64,000 bases of DNA. It comes from Adiantum capillus-veneris (Eukaryota > Streptophyta > Polypodiopsida > Polypodiales > Pteridaceae). The notes beneath the pieces are model-generated. The model had not been told where the DNA came from and did not search any database. It was given only the letters and a program-made list of their open reading frames with translations. The position numbers and the translations under genes were made by a program. Every line of letters starts with the position of its first letter. Position 1 is the first letter of the stretch. This document shows positions 11,401-23,456 of this stretch, in pieces. The stretch spans positions 153,979,092 through 154,043,091 of the forward strand of contig CM043943.1 of NCBI GenBank assembly GCA_014529385.2. Direction: 5' to 3'.

Positions 11401-12678
11401 CCTCTATGGCCATCCAATAGGATTTGAGGAGAAATTGGGGGCAACTGGCCTAGGAGCCTGCCATGTGTCCTTTCTTCCCTTTGGGAGAGCTTGGGAGTGT
11501 GTGTGTGTGTGTGTGTGTGTGTTTCTCTCTCATCCCCTACCATTAGGACTCGTCCCCCGGGGGACTCACCATGGAAAACTTATAGCACCACGTAAGTGTA
11601 GGGGAGGGGCGTTTTTTTACAAGTTACATAAGCGTATAAGTTAGGAGCAGGCCCCCAATAACTTATCTCCCAAGCTTAAAAATAAGAGAGGGGGTATCAT
11701 ATTTAGGGAAGGGAGGGGAGTGAGAAAAGGGGAAAATGAGAGGAAGTTTTTGTGTTTCAAAATCATGGATTCCCAAACGAATCTGCCCTTGAACTTGTGA
11801 GTCAATAGGTACAAAGATACTTGCAAGAACTAACATTTCTTTGTATCAATTACTTGTTTTGTGATTATAGTTAATTTGTTGAGGGATGAAAGCTATAAAT
11901 AGTTTGTATAGATGCAAATTTACACGGAGAACCGAACACAACTTTATAACCATGTTTTTTGAGTAATTTAGATGGTTCAAAATTGGATGAGTAGCTAGAG
12001 TGTAGGCTGAACGGACACATATTTTGAAATTCAAACTATGACACACTGAGTGTACATCTAATTATCGACATAAGAGGTTCCGTAGTACATTGCCATCCAT
12101 TATGTTTTACACTCTTTGACTAGTTTTACTCAGTTAGATAATGTGAGACCTAAATTTTATATGTAAGATAGGGGTATGATAGTTTTCTGCACTGATTGTC
12201 ATGTAAGCGTAGGAAGGGGGGTCATATTCCCTAATATGAGTCGTATATAGGGGTTTTATCAAAGTTGTTCGCTCGCAGGTGGCGTCCTGTTTTGTATATA
12301 GGGTGAATCCCCCGGGGCTCGCCCCCTCCTTCCTAGGGATGTGGGAAGACTTTTTAGTCTTCCCATGACCATCCAATTTTTCCCTACTTTGGCTATTGGA
12401 CAATACAATTACAATTAAATTTAAGAACTTTAGCCTATGGAAAATTGTTACTCAAGAAAATGCAACCACATTCTTTTAAGGGAGAGGGCACTGATATTGA
12501 GATTAAGGATTTGAGAAAAGATATTGTATTCATGATGAATCTATAAGTGACATTGATTGGTGGTACTTGTTTGCCTTGTCTTCTTGAGTGGACTTGTTTG
12601 GTTTGAGTTATGGTGAAGTGGTTGAAGTGCTCAACAACGGCGTTGTAATTTCTTTAAATGTTTGTTTTGTAGTAACAA
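11401..12678. other. Non-coding stretch with (GT)n
   Basis: A (GT)n tract lies at about 11,498-11,522. The rest has no recognised gene. Two CCCCGGGG-type motifs (about 11,554 and 12,310) sit beside GACTCACC and GGCTCGCC phrases. It could contain the 5' LTR of the element downstream, but no paired LTR was found. Confidence 0.35.
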
Positions 12679-15110
12679 ATGGCTCCCAGAGTGACGTCTG
12701 AATGCTTTACCCAAGGGAATGAGGTTTTGGCCATAGTGTTCAACAATATGGCGATACGATTGTCTAGGGATGAATGGAAACTCTTTTACTTAGAAATCAA
12801 GACCAAAGTCTTTGGCATATCAGGGAGCACAACTTGTTGGAAGAGTGTTGACCGTAGTTACCTTACCTGTCACCAAGCCTTTCGTCAAGTCTTCATCTAT
12901 ATTGATGACAGTCCAAGAGATTGGTTTGCCAACCTCAGACTACTTCAACTCAGAATATGGTTAGCTACTTGGCGATGCGTTCCCAAATGTTAAGCATTGC
13001 CGAAGTCGCTAAGAAGTTTGAAGCTCTTGCAGCTATCATAGAAAAAAAAAGCTGGAAGATAACTACAGACCACGTTATTGCGTGGGAGGTTTGAGAGAAT
13101 ACCTTGTTATGAGAGTTAAAAAGATTATTTAGAGAATTAGCTCCAAGACACCCATAATATTATAATGAGATCATAAAAATCAAATTTTGATGAATAAAAG
13201 AAGCGTAGACTCAGTTTTGGTTCACATGTGTACTAAGTTTTCTCTCTCTCATTGTCTTATTTTAGATGGATCTTCTTAATTGTCTAGATGAACTCTCAAA
13301 TAACTTTGTACAAAGAGTCTTTTTCAGTTATGCGGTTGGATTCAGTATCCATTGGGAATTTCAAAGGGGACTAGAGATTACCTTGTTCCCAACACTTATG
13401 TAGCATGGGAGTTATATATTAAATTTCAGCTTGAACATCGACACAAGTGCATGATAGGTTTACGAACAACCCACAACTTTGGGTAAAGGAAAAGATTTAA
13501 GAAGGCGATGTTAAAGTGCAAGGATATGTTCTTTACCTTAACTTATGCTCTCTTTTGGACATACCGAGTCGTGAACTCATACTTAGTAAGAAGGCCCTTA
13601 TGCTAAACCAAAGATACGGCTTTTGTGAGAAGGTCATAATCAGAGTGTGGAAGAAGTCAAATGGCGGCAACCAATTCTATTATGTACCCCATGATTGGGT
13701 TAATAGAGTCTATGGACCTATTCTCAAATACAATCCTCACAATGTTACCATTACCTTTGATGACTACGAGAAACCAAGGTGCATTAGTGACTTTGCCCAA
13801 GCACAACCAATAGCAGTGAACTCAAGTAGATACTTCTACATGAATGATGTAAATGAATGAAATTCTCATGTAAACTACTTTAATGGATTATCACCCAAGG
13901 ATGTATCACCGGGGGAAGAATGGTACGAAAAGAAAGACATGACTTTTAGTGCACAAGTTGAAGTGTTAAACTTTGACACCCAAGATATGAACAAGTATAA
14001 AGGTAGAACCACAATTGTAAGAACCAAGAATTGGTTCATAGGACCCTTTCATATTTATGTATCTCCCTAGAAACACTATGTATCTTTTTGGTCTTCTGGG
14101 GTTATAAAAATTTGATTTTGATATAGCACATATTGTTTTGAAGATATAATACTTGAGTTTGAGTCTTAGTTTTCATATGGGGTGTGTGTGTACATGATTG
14201 ACCATTTACCTCGAGGGATATGGGCGGATATACTCTCTTGCCTTATGGTGGAAAAGCATTTTCAAACTGGAGTGGAAGTGCAAAGGCTTGTCACTACCAC
14301 GCACAACGGGGGAGAGAAGAAAAGGTTGATATCTACGGATTTCATTGTACAAAATACCTTTCGAGCTTGGTATCATTATGTTGCAAGGAACCCCGAGTTT
14401 AGACCACCTCAACACAAATCCTCGCTTGTTGGGAGTATTGAGTGGATACAATGTAAGTTGGGAACGGAGATTGTTGTTACTAATCGAATATTGTACATAA
14501 ATGCTTATGAACTTACCCTAAGACCGACAAAAGAAACATGTATGGCTAGAAACATACTTCCTTTAGTAATGGCTACGGGATGCTTTCACATTGTTATGTT
14601 TAATGTATGGGGACGATAATGCAAAAAAAATGACCGACATTCCTATAGTCTAGGTGCTTGGGAGTTATTCCTTGACTTATTTGGGAAGTCACTAATCTAT
14701 TATCCTCGCAATGTAAAATTTTTATACAATGCCTACAACAGACCTCAATGCCTTGCAGATTGTGTAGATATTCATAGCTCAGTAGGATGGGACACACCGG
14801 ATGTGTTTTCAATGGAATCTGCTTTCTTCGATGACTACTTTGGGTACATGAAGGCGATTATTCACACCGAAATGGGGGTACCTGTAACAAACAAATCTCT
14901 CACTCAAGAATGGTATGACGCACACGCTAACAAAGAAATGTTCTAGCCAAAGATCGTAAAGGATTATTGGAGTCAACCATCAAACATACTCAAGGAATGG
15001 GACAACTATACTCCATTGGTGGAAGGATGTCACAATGGATATTTCCAAGTGCATTATGTTAGAGCCACTAGGACTTATTAGAAACTTTTGAGACACCTTC
15101 AAAAATCCAA
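12679..15110 (+). pseudogene. Unidentified degraded coding region upstream of gypsy gag, with internal domain repeat
   Basis: Coding-like blocks in one orientation are interrupted by stops and shifts: about 12,679-12,993, 13,310-14,070 and 14,182-15,110. The second and third blocks each contain a similar segment. One has KYNPHNVTITFDDYEKPRC and then EEWYEKKDM; the other has YYPRNVKFLYNAYNRPQC and then QEWYDAHANKEM. The shared pattern Y.P.NV....Y..P.C..D plus (E/Q)EWY implies a duplicated domain. The first block has the QVFIYIDDSPRDWF peptide also found at 1.7-1.9 kb. I cannot assign a family. Position just upstream of gag at 15,271 on the same strand fits an extra leader ORF of that retrotransposon, or a separate element. 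Confidence 0.4.
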
Positions 15111-15270
15111 AGTTTTGTGATATAGAAATTGGGTTAATTTACTCATTGTTCTTTCTCCTATTTCTTCTCATCTTATCTTTAAACATCTATTCTATTTGAT
15201 TTAAGAACTTCAAGCGGAATATAATATTTTCCTAAGTGTGACCTTGGTTGATATGGTGCAGTAAGTTACC

Positions 15271-15960
15271 ATGCCTCCTAGAGGAAATGTGGCTGCTGCT
15301 AACACAAATGCGCCTATTGTTCCTCAACACACCATCATCGATAGAGACATCGATGCTATGCTTTGCAAGTCTCAACCTGGGAATTTTAGCAGGGAAGACA
15401 AAGATGTAGACAAAGTTCTTGAAGATTGAATTGAGTGCATGGATGACTACTTTGATTTGGCTCAGTCATTAGCGGTAAACAAAGCTATCATCACTAAGTT
15501 CAAACTAGAGAAAACAGCCAAGCATTGGTGGAGAGACCATTCCACCGAAAACAATGTTGATCCTAATGCTGCAACTTGGGATTATCTTAAGACCCAACTT
15601 AAGAAGAACTATCAGAACAAAGTTTATCATTCATATCGTATGAATAAGTTTCTTGACTGTACTCAAGGGACCAGAGATCTGGAATCATATTACCAACATT
15701 TTAAAACCATTTTCAGTATGCTCCAGCAGGGATGACTCAAGAGGTCAAGGTAGCTCGATTCGTGTCAGGGCTACATAATCCTATGAAGACTAGACTTCAA
15801 AGTCTTTGTCTTACGAATTTTGCAGATGTCCTTGATGCAGAAAAACCCATTGAAGTAGAGTTATCTACTACCGAAAAGAGGAACCAGAACCTGTTCTGTT
15901 CATGAAATCAAAAGACCTCGTCCCGAGGAGGAACAAAGATCTAGAAATCCACAACAAAGA
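15271..15960 (+). pseudogene. gag of element A
   Basis: The ATG-initiated frame at 15,271 begins MPPRGNVAAAN. It meets TGA at about 15,427-15,429 and resumes in frame with the capsid core AKHWWRDH ... WDYLKTQLKKNYQN ... RDLESYYQHF, typical of PF03732-type Retrotrans_gag. A frameshift near 15,730 leads to RFVSGLHNPMKTRLQS, the conserved end of the same domain. No zinc knuckle is evident; the region to 16,370 is Asn/Gln/Arg-rich and frame-broken. The assembled product would have been the capsid protein. Confidence 0.75.
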
Positions 15961-16001
15961 AGAGAGAACTTATTACGTATGAAAGATAGATAGGAACATT
16001 T

Positions 16002-16979
16002 ATGTTAGGGATTGTCCCTTTAACAACTCAAGCTTCACAGGATTGGTGGACAATTATGAACATAGAAACTTCAATCCGAATCATAATTTTGGAAACTTTA
16101 GACCCAGACCATTGGCAGTTCAGAGGAACTTCAATTAGTAGATTTTTAACCAAAACCAGAGACAACCTCAAAACCAGGGGAATTTTAGACCAGACAATCC
16201 ACCTTTTGTTTGAAATGGACCACCTGTCAACAATAACAACAATGGAAATGTTAACCCACCGTCAACTTTGTTCAGGAGGAGAAGGGAATCAAAGACCTCA
16301 AGGGAGACCTCAAGCTAACAGAACTCAAGGGGCTAGAGGTGAAGGAGATAAGGAAAATGCGTATGTTCATGCTGCGATTGAACATGAGGGAGTGAACGAA
16401 CAATTTTCAGTTATTCAAACTCCAACAGAGTATCAAGGTAACCATTTTACCTTATTGATTTATTCAGGGAGTACACATTCTTTCATATCTCCTAAGTGCA
16501 TCAAAAACCTCATTTTGCTTGAACACCCTGATATAGACCTTACAATAGAATTAGCTACGGGTAGGAAGGTTAGGTCTTCTACTCCAATGGGTAACTTGAA
16601 TTTTGTTTTGGATGGTCATAATACTTCTGCAAACTTCAGAGTTTTACCCATAGGGATTTACGATGGACTTCTAGGAATGGATTGGCTTAAAGCCAATGAT
16701 GCTCACATACATTGTAAAGATGCTTCATTGACTTTCAAAAATGACAAAAACTATAGAGTTACAGTTACTGGGAAATGGGAAAAGCCTAAGCTCAAACTAG
16801 TGAACTTTACCAAACTTATGAAGAGTCATAGGAAGAATGAGAGAATTTTTGCAGTAAAGCTGAACCCTAAAGAGAAGAAGATAGATTCACCTGAACCCAA
16901 ATGGATAACAGAATTTGATGATGTATTCTCAAGGAACTTTCACAGTTACCACCCAAGCGTAATGTTGATCATGCAATAG
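16002..16979 (+). pseudogene. Retropepsin region of element A, catalytic Asp replaced by Tyr
   Basis: A frame of 325 codons covers the Gln/Arg/Asn-rich gag tail and then protease. After FSVIQTPTEYQGNHF comes LLIYSGSTHSF, where the family has a catalytic D(S/T)G. The GAT expected for Asp is TAT, giving Tyr, so the enzyme would be inactive. Downstream LPIGIYDGLLGMDWL and HIHCKDASLTF are the standard flap and C-terminal strands. FDDVFS near the end is the linker into RT. The next segment is in a different frame, so a frameshift follows. Confidence 0.8.
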
Positions 16980-18300
16980 AGTTTACTCCAGAAGCTCAAC
17001 CAATTGCTTGTAGACCTTACAAAATGTCAGTACCTGATTTTACAAAACTCAAGGAGCAATTAACTCGACTCCTTAACAAGGCTTTATTCGACCTAGCATT
17101 TCTTCATGGAGTACTCCTGTTCTCTTTAATCAAAAGAAGGATAGTACTTTACGTCTTTGTATTGATTATCGTGGATGAACCAGGTAACAATCAAGAATAA
17201 GTATGCAATACCAAGGATTGATGAACTGCTTGACCGATTACATGGATCTTCTATCTTTATAAAGATTGATCTTAAGTCAGGTATTACCAAATCCGAATCA
17301 AGGAGGAGGACATACCAAAGACTAGATTCAATACTCGTTTTGGACATTATGAATTTACAGTTATGCCTTTTGGACTTACTAGCGGCTCTTGCAACTTTTA
17401 ATCATCTTATGACCAACGTGTTTTGAGTGCATCTTGATGATTTTGTTCTTGTATTCTTTCATGATATCGTGGTTTACTCAAGAAACAGAGAAGAACACGA
17501 ATAACATGTGTGGTGAGTACTTGAACTTCTCCATCAAAATCAACTTTATGCCAAACGTAGCAAATGCACCTTCTTCATTGAGAAGGTGAAATATTTGGGA
17601 TTTATTGTATCCAAAGATGGTGTTTCTACTGATCCAAGTAAGATCGAAGCTATTATAGCTTGGCCTACACCTAAATCAGTACGAGAAGTACGTGGCTTTC
17701 TTGGTTTAACAGGATGGTATCATACATTTATTGAAGGTTATGCTAAGCTTGCATCTCCATTGAGTAATACGCTTAAGAAGGCTAAAGTGTTTACTTGGAA
17801 TGAACGTGCTCAAGCTAGTTTTGAGAAACTCAAAGAAGCTTTTGTGAATGCTCCAATACTACAGCTTCTAGACTTCTCAAAGACATTCACTGTGCTCATT
17901 GATGCAAGTGGACAAACAATTGGTGGCGTTCTGTCTCAAGAAGGAAAACCAGTAGCTTATGAATCTCATAAGTTACGTATACATGAGTTAAATTATCCTA
18001 CACATGACTTGGAATTATTGACCGTTGTGCATGCTCTTAAAGTATGGTGACATTAGCTTCTTGAAAGGAAATTTGAACTACATACCGATCATAAAAGCAT
18101 GAAGTGGATCTATACCCAACCTGATCTTAATTTGCGGCAACGAAGATGGATGGAGTTGTTATGCGAATATGATTTTTGAATCGAGTAAAAACCCGGGAGG
18201 AAAATCTTGTGGCCAATGCCTTAAGCAGGAAGAGTACTATAGCGGCTATCACAACCTCTACTACTTCTTTAATTGACCTTATTTGAGAAGGTATGACTCA
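16980..18300 (+). pseudogene. Reverse transcriptase and RNase H of element A (broken)
   Basis: Fragments in several frames include EFTPEAQPIACRPYKMS (linker and RT start), [31 protein letters not shown], and [17 protein letters not shown] (RT connection). RNase H follows with [36 protein letters not shown], and [10 protein letters not shown] after a stop. The (Y/F)xDD region near 17,430-17,470 is interrupted by stops. This is a non-functional pol segment. Confidence 0.8.
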
Positions 18301-18399
18301 TGACTCATATTACTTAAAAATACAGTACTTGATGAACCTAAATAATTACACAGAGAAGCAGGAAATGCAAATCAAAGGCTTTCACGTTGAAGGAGATGA

Positions 18400-19515
18400 C
18401 CTTTACTTCGATAATTATCTTTGTATTCCAATTCAAGGTGGAAATATTACCGAAAGCTCATGATATAACCTATAGCAGGACATCCAGGATACTTTAATAC
18501 TTACTCTACTATAAGAAAGAGTTTCTTTTGGCCAGGACTAAAGCATGATGTGTTGAACTGTGTTACAAGATGTTTATTATGTCAACGTATTAAAGCTGAA
18601 CGAATTTGATATCCCGGTAAGCTTCAACCTATTGATGCTCCACAAATGAAATGCGAATGCATATCCATGGATTTTATTACAAGACTTCTTACATCTCTGG
18701 GATATGACTCTATTTTTGTGGTTGTTGATATGCTTACAAAAATGACCCATTTATTCCCAGCCAAGACAACATTTACTGCTAAGGATATAGCTTAAGTCTT
18801 AATGAAAGGTGTTTTCATGTATCACGGTTTACCTCGACAAATAATTTCTGATTGTGATGCTTATCATCCTCAAACTGATGGGCAGATAGAAAGAACAAAT
18901 CAAATCATTGAAGACATGTTGAGAGCTTATTGTATGCATGAGCAGAGTAAATGAACTAGAAACTTGTATTTTGGTTGAATATGCGTATAATTCGTCATTC
19001 CAACACTCAATTGGAATGTCTCCTTTCCAAGCATTGTATGGACAAGAGTGTCTTACTCAGCTCAAATGGACAGACCCTCTCATACAAGTTCAAGCATCCA
19101 AACAAATGTTGGATGAAATGCAACTACAAACAGATCTTACACGAAAGGATGCTCAAGATATATAGAAGAGATAGCTGATCCAAAATGATCTGCCAGACTT
19201 TTTGAAGATGGTGATATGGTATTTTTGAGGGTGAAACTCAAACATAATTCTTTATCAATGGGTAAGTGTAAGAAACTAACTGCCAGATATTGTGGACCTT
19301 TTGTAATCACAGAGCGGATAAATGATCAAGCTTACAGATTCTTGTTACCACCACACATAAGGGTACATGATGTTTTTCACGTTAGCTTACTCAAGAATTA
19401 TGTACGTGGTCCACAACATATTCTTGATGATTCTCTATTATCTACATCCATTGACAGATCTTTTGAAGTATACCCCGAGGTAATACTTTAGAGTAGAACC
19501 AAGCCACTACGTAAT
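18400..19515 (+). pseudogene. Integrase of element A with core deletion
   Basis: The zinc-binding region reads AGHPGYFNTYSTIRKSFFWP followed by CVTRCLLCQRIK. The first catalytic Asp lies in SMDFITRLLTS. ISDCD, which should carry the second Asp, runs directly into [15 protein letters not shown], so roughly 25 codons of the core between the second Asp and the Glu segment are missing. The C-terminal domain is recognisable as DVFHVSLLKNYV. Stops occur throughout. The frame ends near PLRN without a chromodomain. Confidence 0.8.
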
Positions 19516-19941
19516 GAGGAATTTCAAAGAGAGAGCGAGACTTTTCAAGCAAATCAAGAATCGAGCAAAGTAGTCCAATTAAATCCCAAGGAGCTTATGT
19601 TTCCCTACCATCTCTAATAGCATTTTAGACTTGATTAAACATCACTGTCTCTTCAAGAACTCATCCTAAGAACACCCATATAGAAGCCATCTAAAATGAA
19701 GTTTGAGTAAGAAAGAATGCAGAAATCAACATGTTAGCACAATGAAAGAAATTAAAATCTCACGGAATTCAACAAACATGGTCCACACTATGTAGTATTT
19801 TGCTGATTAACTATCCATATTCTAGAGATTGTGGACTAAAACGCTCCATACTACAATACCCTTTGTAGCCCAATGATGACTTGGATAAACATCGATAGCC
19901 AAGGGCATGGTGGTTTAGGAAGATTTAGAGAAGAACTTTGG

Positions 19942-19943
<2 letters not shown>

Positions 19944-20027
<84 letters not shown>
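19944..20027. repeat. (GA)n microsatellite
   Basis: Pure (GA)n tract of about 84 bases. Confidence 0.95.
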
Positions 20028-20029
<2 letters not shown>

Positions 20030-20228
20030 CTTGCTCTTCTTAATTTCATACCTTTTGCACACATCGTCTTGCCGCTTTTTTATGCACTAGTGGTTGCCCG
20101 TATTACTTAGTCTTTGTGTCCACCAATCTCTTGGGTTTGCACTGGCTGTAGTGTGCCAACTTGTCCTCACTATAGATGTTGCTCCTCTATGTTTTTCGTA
20201 GTTTAGCAAGATTCTTTGAAGAACTTAG

Positions 20229-20341
<113 letters not shown>

Positions 20342-20508
20342 CCTAGCTTTATAGCTTTGAAGCCACTAGAGGCAAATCCACAAACCTAGGCTGAAAGCTA
20401 AGTGATTGGAACCAATGGTGGTTTGGACAGAAGGTGGCCAAGGGTGGCTAAATTCAACACGCTCACGACTTGCTAGGATCTACATGTAGGGTCTCTCTCT
20501 GTCTCGCG

Positions 20509-20511
<3 letters not shown>

Positions 20512-20544
<33 letters not shown>
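20512..20544. repeat. (GT)n microsatellite
   Basis: (GT)n tract of about 33 bases, preceded by GTCTCTCTCTGTCTCGCGC. Confidence 0.95.
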
Positions 20545-20545
<1 letters not shown>

Positions 20546-20743
20546 AAGTTCTTCCCTAGACTCTCATCCAATACATGGTGTTCTTACCTCGACTCTCCTC
20601 TAATATGTTCAAATTTTGGGGCATTCTTTCTTTCCCTTGGAACAAGCTGTATTGCGATCTTCTACATACCCCTCCTAGTTCTTCTTAGGAAGCTAAAGAC
20701 ACTCTGCCGGTGGGCAAGCTCTTCTTAACCTTGCACCGACTTG

Positions 20744-20776
20744 CCCCCCCTCCCCCCCCCCCCCCCCCCCCCCCCC

Positions 20777-20829
<53 letters not shown>
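20744..20829. repeat. Poly-C / (TC)n / (AC)n compound tract
   Basis: A C-run broken by one T is followed by (TC)n and then (AC)n. The order matches the poly-C to (AC)n tract at 2935-2988. Confidence 0.95.
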
Positions 20830-20831
<2 letters not shown>

Positions 20832-20999
20832 AAACGAGGCAACAATGAATAAATTTCATTTTTAAAGTGTATAAAAATTCAGACCACTATTGCTCTATAT
20901 GATGGTGGATTATAACAACAGAAGAATGGTGATTTGAATTTAGCATCGTTTAAGGTTTACACGTGTCAAAAGCACTACTTTGAGAGAATCATCCTCATA

Positions 21000-21448
21000 G
21001 ATTTGTCATAATTCACCTATCCATCACCATGAACATCTTCCTCTTGAGCCATTTCAACAACCTCTTCATCTATCAACTTCTCTCCTAGATTTGGCTCATG
21101 ACTCATCACATGATGAAGCTCTACAACACATAAATACGCCCATTTTGGTCCTTATCGAAAACCTTGAATGCTTCTTTCAACTCCTCCTCAAAGTCGGTAT
21201 CTTTCATCTTGCGAGCCATCAAATTCAAGAACTAAAGAAAATGGCTCATCCCATTCCCGTCCGAATCCACTTCATTGATCAACTCTTGTAGCTTTGATTC
21301 TACCAATTTTTGTCCAAGTGAGCGCATCATAATACAAGCTCTTTGGTGGTGATATTGCCCTCATTGACATTGCTATCTTTTGTTGGTAGAAGAGATTGAA
21401 CGCTTCCTTGAACTCCGAGATCTAGTCTTCGCTCAATTGATCAGCCAT
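21000..21448 (-). pseudogene. Processed-type calmodulin pseudogene
   Basis: Read leftwards from ATG at 21,448, the sequence starts MADQLSED, meets TAG where Gln is expected, and continues ISEFKEAFNLF, the first helix of calmodulin. After a scrambled first EF-loop it gives [17 protein letters not shown] (second EF-hand), [32 protein letters not shown] (third EF-hand), then [10 protein letters not shown] and HGDG-stop-VNYD (fourth). The reading needs several frameshifts and stops. No intron-sized gap interrupts the match, whereas plant calmodulin genes usually have an early intron, so a retroposed copy is likely. The functional parent would be a cytosolic Ca2+ sensor with four EF-hands. Confidence 0.85.
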
Positions 21449-21637
21449 CGTGCTAAAGAAAGCACACATATAAGAGGATAGAAGAAAACAAAAGAAAGCA
21501 CGGGGAGACGTAAGAAGAAAGATGATGACGAGTGGTGAGTTGTGAGGTTGAGGAGGAATGATGAGTTGTGAGGAGCATGATTGTGCCTCCGTTTGAGCTT
21601 ATGAAGGTGGACTGTGGGGGTCTTTGACTTGAATCCA

Positions 21638-21796
<159 letters not shown>

Positions 21797-22297
21797 TCCA
21801 AAAACTCCTGAAAACAGCCCACGGTGCCGCGAACTGTTCTTAAGGAGTTTTAAAATTCTTATAAGCAAACAGACATACTCGAGGAGAAGTTCTAGCCAGG
21901 TGCTTTCCAAGTTTTTGCTATTTTCTAGATATTCTGCATGCAGGTCTGCAGAGACTTGTGTTGATCGTCCACTACAACATCCACATTTGCTTTTATGAAT
22001 TTTTCTGTTCTCTCAGAGTCAACATTTTCTTTTAAACCCCGTGGATTCAAAGGCAATGTGTGTTTGCTTGCAGAGCATGCCGAAATGATGTCTACATAAA
22101 AGGGGTCTAAAAACTCATGAAAACAGTCCGCGGCACTGTGGACTGTTTTGAGAAGTTTTGAAATGCTTATATGCTCTCTCTAAAGACAAAACTTAGGCTT
22201 CGCTATCCATCATCCCTCCTCCTGCTAACCAGACCTTAGCCTGAGAAAGTTTGAAAGCAAGCATGTGTGCGGACAGATCAGTCCCTCAAGCTCAGAC

Positions 22298-22454
<157 letters not shown>

Positions 22455-22711
22455 TTGGCTATAACATCGGATATTGATCTCTCCCAAGACTATACTCGGC
22501 TAACCTGTTCATCGCATGCTGCTGGCTGGCCCCTCTCCAAGCCCTTGCCGTATCTAAAAAAGCCTGTTGCTCCCTATGCCGTGTCGTTGGTCTCCATTTG
22601 GCCCGCCTCCTCCTTGTATGCTGCACAGCTCCACCCTTTGCCTAGTGCCAACCTTTCTTGCTTCTCTCCTCGCCTACTATTTACCAGTTGCCCATTGTCG
22701 GCCCTCGCTTC

Positions 22712-23115
22712 GCTAATACCCCTCTAATTCGTGGAAATTCCCAAAATAACCCACAAATTTCAAAAATTCCCAAAATACCCTTTATCTATTTTGGTTGGAT
22801 TGTTGAAGATTTTTATCATCTTTATTTCTTTTCGACAAATGAGATGCGTTTTTGAGTGCTTGGCATCTAATTTGACACACATTACCAAAAAAGGCAATTA
22901 TGTCTAAAAATAATGAGTCATTTCAACTCCAAAGCCTACATAACCAACTCGGATGCTAGTTTTAGCATATTGTATGATAGACAATCAATCTTCTTATGAA
23001 AAGCTATGAATTTTATTTTTTTGGAGAAATTTAGTCTCACAACCAAGGGTAGTTTGGGAATTTTTGAAATGTGAGGGGTATTTTGGAAAATTTCACAAAT
23101 TAAAGGGTATTCAGG
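22712..23115. repeat. MITE-like element with about 75-bp inverted repeats
   Basis: The left arm (about 22,712-22,786, starting CTAATACCCCTCTAATTCGT) is complementary, with scattered mismatches, to the right arm (about 23,043-23,115, ending AAAGGGTATTCAGG). Both arms contain the phrase TTTCAAAAATTCCCAAA or its complement. The roughly 255-bp centre has no coding potential. The size and long terminal inverted repeats fit a non-autonomous foldback or MITE. I could not identify a target duplication with certainty. Confidence 0.6.
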
Positions 23116-23387
23116 TAATTTCCCTTTTATTTTTATGGATTACCCTTTCACTTTCAACGTAGATACTGCTGAACAAGAGTGTAATCCCATTTGTGAGGCA
23201 ACATAGCTTTGTTGATGCAGGTGGTTTTGTTGAGTTCCCATTAATTTCGTTGTTGTGAACGTTGGAATTCCACAAGATTCTTTATGATGAATCTAATTGG
23301 ATTTCATAGGCTTGTGTCGCATGGGATTTCAATCGTCAGCTTTCAGTACTTGCGCTTGTGCCCAACAACTCATGAAGTTGCATGAAG

Positions 23388-23456
<69 letters not shown>

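Larger units (their letters stand above)
15271..19515 (+). mobile_element. Decayed Ty3/gypsy retrotransposon, chromovirus-like (element A)
   Basis: Gag, protease, RT, RNase H and integrase follow each other in Ty3/gypsy order. Many stops and frameshifts and an internal integrase deletion make it non-autonomous. The end, around YPEVIL then SRTKPLRN, is where chromoviruses begin their chromodomain, but the sequence then diverges and no chromodomain follows. No LTR pair, primer site or polypurine tract was recognised. The individual domains are listed separately. Confidence 0.85.
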
